A stretch of DNA of 37,403 bases from Ilumatobacteraceae bacterium (GTDB lineage: Bacteria; Actinomycetota; Acidimicrobiia; Acidimicrobiales; Ilumatobacteraceae). The stretch spans positions 1-37,403 of the forward strand of contig JANYKU010000101.1 in assembly GCA_025358075.1 (NCBI GenBank), read 5' to 3'. The notes below the pieces were generated by a model. That model was not told the origin of the DNA and ran no database searches. It saw only the letters and a program-made list of their open reading frames with translations. Shown piece by piece: positions 33,089 through 37,403 of this stretch. The translations under genes and the position numbers were made by a program. Numbering within the stretch: the stretch's first letter is position 1; each line of letters begins with the position of its first letter.

Positions 33089-35347
33089 ATGAGTACACAC
33101 TCTGACCCTTTGCCACCCACCCCCGGCAACGCCCGCAAGCGGATCAAACCCCACCAGCTCGTCATCGGCATCGGCTGTTTCATGGGGCTGTTCACGCTCG
33201 TCTCGGGCATCTTGCCGCAGCTCACCAAATGGCGCGATCGTAAATCTCCGTCACGTGAGGTGTTCTCCGGCATTCCCGGCGCGCTGCAAGTCGCGTTCTA
33301 CACCGTGATCCCCGTCATGTTGGTGTGGGGCGCCATCGCCTTCGCCGATCGAGTTCGCAACTGGGAGCGCGGTACCCCCGACCGCCGGCGAACGACGACC
33401 AAGAACGTCAAGCGTCGGCTTGCAGATTTTCGAGCAGGGGTCTACATGCGCACGCTGTTGCGCGACTCCGCCGCGGGGTTGATGCACTCGATGATCTACT
33501 TCGGCTTCCTCGGTCTGCTTGCCGTCACGACGGTGCTCGAGGTCGACCACCAGATGCCCGACCGCGCCAAGTTCCTCCATGGCAAGGCGTACATGGCGTA
33601 CTCCATGTTCGGCGACCTCGCCGGTGTCGTGTTCCTCGGCGGAGTCATCTGGGCGATCCTGCGTCGCTACGTCTATCGCCCGTATCGCATTCGCATCAAG
33701 ACCAAGCCCGAGCACGCGGCGATCCTCGGCACCTTCTTCGTCATCGGCGTGTCGGGATTCTTTGCCGAGGCATTCCGAATCGCCGAGATCCAACGGCCCG
33801 GTTACGAGAAGTGGAGCTTCGTCGGTTACCCACTCAGCCGAGCCTTCAACGGGTTGACGGCCGGCACGCTCACGCGCTGGCACGAGATCCTGTGGTCGCT
33901 GCACGTCGTCGGGTTCATCGTGTTCCTCGCCTTGCTGCCCGTGACGATGTTGCGGCACATGTTCACTTCGCCGCTCAACATGTACCTGCGCGACCGCGAT
34001 CGTCCGAAGGGGGCCATGCGGGCGATGCCCAACCTCACCGAGACATCGCTGGAGACCTTCGGCGCATCGGTGGTCGAGGACTTCACGTGGAAGCAACTGC
34101 TCGACACCGACGCGTGCACGATGTGCGGGCGCTGCACCAGCGTGTGCCCGGCCCACGCCACCGGCAAGCCGCTCGATCCGCGTGAGATCGTGCTGAAGAC
34201 CGGCGAGGTCATGGCGGCGACCGCAGCGCACGGTCACGTCAGCCCGCCACTGGGTATCGACAGCGAGATCACCATCTCGTCGAACTCGTTGTTCGAGCGG
34301 ATCACCGCCGAGGAGGTGTGGAGTTGCACCAGTTGTCGGGCGTGCGACGAGGTCTGCCCGGTCAACATCGAGATCCTCGACAAGATCCTCGACATGCGTC
34401 GCTACCTGTCGCTGATGGAGAGCAACTTCCCCGCCGAGTTGGGCAACGCCTACCGGGCGATGGAGAACCAGGGCACCCCGTGGGGCATGAACCAGGGCGA
34501 GCGCGGCGACTGGGCCAAAGACCTCAACGGTGTCACCGTCGTCGACCCCGGCCAACCACTCACCGCCGAGTACCTCTATTGGGTCGGCTGCGCCGGCTCG
34601 TTCGACGACAAGAACAAGAAGGTCACCCAGGCGATGGCCAAGCTGCTGCGCCGGGCAGGCATCGACGTTGCCATCCTCGGCCCCAGCGAGATGTGCACGG
34701 GCGACTCGGCGCGCCGCAGCGGCAACGAGTACTTGTTCCAAATGCTGGCGATGCCCAACGTCGAGATGCTCAACGGCATGGGCGTGCGCAAGATCATCGC
34801 TCAATGCCCGCATTGCTTCAACACGTTGAAGAACGAGTACCCGCAACTCGGCGGCAACTACGAAGTGATCCACCACACGCAGTTGCTCGAGTCGCTGATC
34901 GAGGCGGGCAAGCTCGACGTTTCGCAAGCCACGCTCGAAGAGCGCATCACGTATCACGACTCGTGCTACCTCGGCCGCCACAACGATGTGTACCTCGCGC
35001 CGCGCAAAGTCGTCGGGTCGATCAAGGGCATCGAGGTCGTGGAGATGCCACGCAACGGCACCACGGGCATGTGCTGCGGCGCTGGTGGCGCACGGATGTG
35101 GATGGAAGAGTCGATCGGCACCAAGGTCAACGACGAGCGAGCTCGTGAGGCGATCTCCACCGGTGCGTCGCGCGTCGCCACCGCCTGTCCGTTCTGCTAC
35201 ATCATGCTCGACGACGGGGTCAAGGCTGCTGGTCTCGAAGAGACCCAGGTGAAGGTCGCCGACATCGCCATTCACTTGCTCGATGCGATCGAAGCGGGCG
35301 AGCGCAAGCTCTCCCACCCCAACGCGCCGCTCAGCTCGTTCAGCTGA
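33089..35347 (+). CDS. Membrane-anchored heterodisulfide-reductase-like Fe-S oxidoreductase
   Basis: 752-aa protein. The N-terminal half has about six membrane segments (near residues 24-46, 65-87, 128-148, 170-190, 213-230 and 271-291) resembling a NarI/DsrM-type cytochrome b domain. Two 4Fe-4S motifs follow (CTMCGRCTSVCP and CTSCRACDEVCPVN). Two CCG domains (cysteine-rich, HdrB/GlpC-like) are seen as YWVGCAGSF ... QCPHCFNTL and YHDSCYLGRHND ... GMCCGAGGARMW ... ACPFCYIML. Similar proteins are widespread in mycobacteria. It probably moves electrons between a soluble donor and the quinone pool. TAGGGT lies 10 nt before ATG 33089, with no ribosome binding site. Confidence 0.9.
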   Translation: MSTHSDPLPPTPGNARKRIKPHQLVIGIGCFMGLFTLVSGILPQLTKWRDRKSPSREVFSGIPGALQVAFYTVIPVMLVWGAIAFADRVRNWERGTPDRRRTTTKNVKRRLADFRAGVYMRTLLRDSAAGLMHSMIYFGFLGLLAVTTVLEVDHQMPDRAKFLHGKAYMAYSMFGDLAGVVFLGGVIWAILRRYVYRPYRIRIKTKPEHAAILGTFFVIGVSGFFAEAFRIAEIQRPGYEKWSFVGYPLSRAFNGLTAGTLTRWHEILWSLHVVGFIVFLALLPVTMLRHMFTSPLNMYLRDRDRPKGAMRAMPNLTETSLETFGASVVEDFTWKQLLDTDACTMCGRCTSVCPAHATGKPLDPREIVLKTGEVMAATAAHGHVSPPLGIDSEITISSNSLFERITAEEVWSCTSCRACDEVCPVNIEILDKILDMRRYLSLMESNFPAELGNAYRAMENQGTPWGMNQGERGDWAKDLNGVTVVDPGQPLTAEYLYWVGCAGSFDDKNKKVTQAMAKLLRRAGIDVAILGPSEMCTGDSARRSGNEYLFQMLAMPNVEMLNGMGVRKIIAQCPHCFNTLKNEYPQLGGNYEVIHHTQLLESLIEAGKLDVSQATLEERITYHDSCYLGRHNDVYLAPRKVVGSIKGIEVVEMPRNGTTGMCCGAGGARMWMEESIGTKVNDERAREAISTGASRVATACPFCYIMLDDGVKAAGLEETQVKVADIAIHLLDAIEAGERKLSHPNAPLSSFS

Positions 35348-35396
35348 CCTCGCCACCTCGATCGGCACCCGCAGGGCGTCGCCGACCACGTTCGCT

Positions 35397-35402
35397 TAAG
35401 CT
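35397..35402 (+). promoter_or_regulatory. -10 hexamer TAAGCT for leaderless secreted-protein gene
   Basis: TAAGCT ends 8 nt before ATG 35411, with no ribosome binding site. Confidence 0.45.
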
Positions 35403-35410
35403 TTTCGCGG

Positions 35411-36652
35411 ATGGGTGGCCGCGTCGCATGCTTGTTGGTGGCACTTGCTGTGGCCGTGGGCATCGTCCCGACATCGCCACCGGTCGCGCGCGCCGAGACC
35501 AGCACCGAGTGCGCTGCGGCAACCGACACCGCCCACCTCAACTCGTTCATCGCCAATGAGTTAGGTGATCTCGTCGGGTTCGACACACCGCACGTGATCG
35601 CCCTCCCAGATGGTCGCGATGTGTGGACCGTGCAGGACGCGTTCATCTCCGCGAACCCGGGCGCGCGATCGTCGTCGTTGCGACCACCGACCGGCTTCGC
35701 CCACAACGCGCTCGTTGTACAAGACGGCAACTGCTTCACCACGTTGCACGGGCCGATCACACCGGGCGAGCAGTGCGCGGTCGGCGATGCTTCCTATGTC
35801 GGCCAGGAGATGACGGCGACGTGCAGTCACTGGTGCTGGCCACTCAGCGGCGACCTCGATCAGCTCGGACGGCTGACCGTGTTCTACGTCGAGATGGCCA
35901 ACGAAAGTGGAGGCGGGGCTGCGCTCGGTGCTCATCCGGTGTCGGTGTGGGTGCCTCGATTCAACTCGGCCACCTTCAACCTCATCTCCTTCGCGCCCGC
36001 GTCTGCACCAGCGGCCGACGTCGTCTACGGCTCGACCGTCGAGTCCGACTCGTCGTTCAGCTACCTGTTCGGCTGGTCGTACGATCAGTTCGACCTCCCC
36101 GATCCGTCGTCACCGCCACCGTCCAAGATGTTCGTCGCCCGCGTACCGGTCGGCAGGTTCGACCTTCAACCGGCGTACTGGAACGGTTCCGCTTGGGTCG
36201 CCAGCCGCACCGCAGCTGCCGCCATCGATACCGAACCTGACGGGGCGACCAACCCGATGCAGCCACGACTGATCGACGGGATGTGGATCTCGGTGGTCAA
36301 GCCAGACGACTGGAAAGGCAGCACCGTTCGAGTCGATGTGGCCCCCGCGCCCGAAGGACCGTGGACCACCTCGGAGACGGTGACCGTGCCGACACGCACA
36401 GATGACGGCCGCACCAACACGTATGCGGCAGAACTGATGCCGTGGCGCTCGGCCAGCGGGAACCTCGTCGTCTCGATCTCCAACAACGCATGGAAGATGG
36501 ACCCGCTGGCGTTCGACAACCCGACGTTGTACCAGCCGCGCCTGTTCGAACTGCCCGCTCCGCCCGGGCTGCAAACTGCGCCGATCCAGGCATCCACCGA
36601 ACCACTCGGCTTCGTGCCGACGAGCCCGCCGATCCGAGCGATGGACACATGA
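35411..36652 (+). CDS. Secreted protein, DUF4185/DUF5005-like propeller, ended by an in-frame TGA
   Basis: 413-aa product with a clear signal peptide (residues 1-28, LLVALAVAVGIVPTSPPVARA). The body (DVWTVQDAFISAN ... FAHNALVVQDGNCF ... SYLFGWSYDQFDLPD ... KMFVARVPVGRFDLQPAYWNGSAWV) resembles the beta-propeller DUF4185/DUF5005 families; the match is from memory of patterns. The reading frame ends at TGA 36650-36652 in the sequence AMDT-stop-SGARLAAG. It continues in the same frame with two family-typical repeats, so the annotated protein is probably the truncated front part of a longer surface protein. Confidence 0.75.
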   Translation: MGGRVACLLVALAVAVGIVPTSPPVARAETSTECAAATDTAHLNSFIANELGDLVGFDTPHVIALPDGRDVWTVQDAFISANPGARSSSLRPPTGFAHNALVVQDGNCFTTLHGPITPGEQCAVGDASYVGQEMTATCSHWCWPLSGDLDQLGRLTVFYVEMANESGGGAALGAHPVSVWVPRFNSATFNLISFAPASAPAADVVYGSTVESDSSFSYLFGWSYDQFDLPDPSSPPPSKMFVARVPVGRFDLQPAYWNGSAWVASRTAAAAIDTEPDGATNPMQPRLIDGMWISVVKPDDWKGSTVRVDVAPAPEGPWTTSETVTVPTRTDDGRTNTYAAELMPWRSASGNLVVSISNNAWKMDPLAFDNPTLYQPRLFELPAPPGLQTAPIQASTEPLGFVPTSPPIRAMDT

Positions 36653-37275
36653 AGCGGTGCACGATTGGCTGCCGGCCATACGTTGCACCTGGGCTTGGCA
36701 GGGCTCGTGCCCGATGGTGCCCGCGCCGCGGTGATCGACCTCGCCGCCGTCAACCCCGCGGCAGCCGGTTACCTGACGGCGTGGTCGTGCGACGAGCCGA
36801 TGCCGGCAACGTCGAACCTCAACTACCTCGCCGGTGAGACCAGGGCCGCGCACGCGGTGGTCACCTTGGCGGCCGACGATTCGATCTGCATCTTCACGAT
36901 GACCAACACCGATGTGATCGTCGACGTCACCGGCAGCTACTCGACCGATCCTGCCGCGCTGCGCTTTCATCCGCAGGCGCCGGAGCGGATCTACGACTCT
37001 CGACTCAGTGGTGGAGCCTGGCGGGCAGGGGAAACGCGTGCGATCGCGGTGCCACCGGCTGCCGCTGCGGTGGCGATCAACGTGACGATCACCGAACCCG
37101 AGAAGGCGGGGTTCGTCACGGTCTTCCCGTGCCAGGCCGCGCTGCCAGTCGTCTCGAACATCAACTACTCGGCCGGCCAGGTGGTGGCCAACCTCGTGGA
37201 GACCGGTGTGTCGGACGGAACGATCTGCGTGCACAGCATGGTGGCAACCCAGATCGTCGTCGACCTAGATGATCT
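36653..37275 (+). pseudogene. 3' part of the secreted repeat protein, separated by the TGA and cut by an insertion
   Basis: Same frame as the preceding gene. Repeat 1 reads SGARLAAGHTLHLGLAGLV, then AWSCDEPMPATSNLNYLAGE and DVIVDVTGSYS. Repeat 2 reads RIYDSRLSGGAWRAGETRAI, then VFPCQAALPVVSNINYSAGQ and QIVVDLDDLF. Each repeat is about 100 residues. After DLDDLF (near 37275) the sequence stops resembling the family, which coincides with the start of transposase-related DNA. No start codon or ribosome binding site supports independent translation. Confidence 0.75.
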
Positions 37276-37403
37276 ATTCCAAGGGGTGAGGGTCCGCGTT
37301 TGGGGTGTGCGGGGTGTCCATGATCGGCGTTGCATCCCAACGTCAAACCTTGGAGGTCTTCGTGGACGCCGATCTGGACACCCTTGCGACTGCACTTTAC
37401 GCG
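37276..37403 (+). mobile_element. Left end of an insertion sequence (IS982-like)
   Basis: The region follows the break in the repeat protein and leads into a transposase start. The exact terminus is not visible, since the other end lies outside the window; it falls between about 37265 and 37290. A target-site duplication cannot be checked. Confidence 0.5.
37362..37403 (+). CDS. Transposase N-terminus, IS982-like (first 14 codons)
   Basis: GTG 37362 is preceded by GGAGG at 7 nt. The 14 visible residues, VDADLDTLATALYA, match the opening I know from actinobacterial IS982-type transposases (DLDTLATALY followed by a D-D-L region). The rest lies outside the window, so the family call rests on a short stretch. 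Confidence 0.55.
   Translation, partial: MDADLDTLATALYA

Noticed and set aside
33251-35389. 712-codon open frame on the minus strand
   Set aside because: Antisense to the Fe-S oxidoreductase, whose cysteine motifs are intact; the antisense translation is His/Arg/Asp-rich low-complexity typical of high-GC shadow frames.
36650-36652. TGA read as a sense codon (altered code)
   Set aside because: Many intact genes here (dnaJ, grpE, dnaK, hspR, apbE) end in TGA, so the code is standard.
36652-36837. Plus-strand frame starting MKRCTIGCRP right after the TGA
   Set aside because: Arg-rich off-frame product; the in-frame continuation carries the conserved repeats instead.
36110-37234. 374-codon minus-strand frame
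   Set aside because: Antisense to the secreted protein and its repeats, which show clear family patterns on the plus strand.

Overview
The window is high-GC DNA from an actinobacterium. Several traits point to class Acidimicrobiia (Ilumatobacter-like), by inference: the dnaK-grpE-dnaJ-hspR order with HspR-type HAIR operators, F420/LLM-type and mycobacterial-type genes, many leaderless start codons, and a secreted repeat protein with 'SNxNYxAG' repeats of the kind I associate with that class. Genes are tightly packed, with no gene-free stretch over 300 bp. I saw no tRNA, rRNA or CRISPR array.

Layout. 1-1143: 5' part of clpB (minus). 1258-6020: a Thr/Pro-linker membrane protein diverging from an SNF2 helicase and a SWIM zinc-finger protein (overlapping pair). 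6178-11966: redox module 1 on the minus strand (a PepSY-like repeat protein, an Ala/Thr-rich anchored protein, a ferric-reductase-like cytochrome b, ApbE and a Pro-rich anchored protein), followed by an OmpR-type regulator and a divergent sensor kinase. 11934-15856: the dnaK chaperone operon with its repressor hspR and two HAIR sites. 16079-18049: a PhyH-type dioxygenase and an LLM oxidoreductase. 17993-22288: redox module 2 (a second ApbE, a Pro/Val-rich anchored protein and a secreted beta-rich protein) divergent from a second OmpR-type two-component pair. 22274-26197: a CarF/TMEM189-like plasmalogen desaturase, a SIS-domain protein, a maltokinase/glucosamine-kinase-like protein and a divergent glycosyltransferase. 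26240-27288: a double-CDGSH protein and a small hypothetical. 27301-31317: an MMPL transporter (frameshifted), a NarL-type kinase and its regulator in one operon. 31406-35347: gpmA, a cNMP-binding protein, a PRC-barrel protein and a membrane Fe-S (heterodisulfide-reductase-like) oxidoreductase. 35411-37403: a secreted protein broken by an in-frame TGA, then the start of an IS982-like transposase.

Most notable are the two ApbE modules. Each has its own two-component system, and each carries an 11-bp-phased direct repeat near the divergent promoters that fits OmpR-family binding. Neither module encodes a recognisable FMN-binding acceptor domain, so the flavinylated partner is unknown. Other points of note are the dnaK promoter with a HAIR box on its -10, a probable CGA-to-TGA nonsense change in a conserved DTR motif, a one-base frameshift in the MMPL gene, and at least eight genes whose start codon lies 6-8 nt after a TANNNT hexamer (leaderless).
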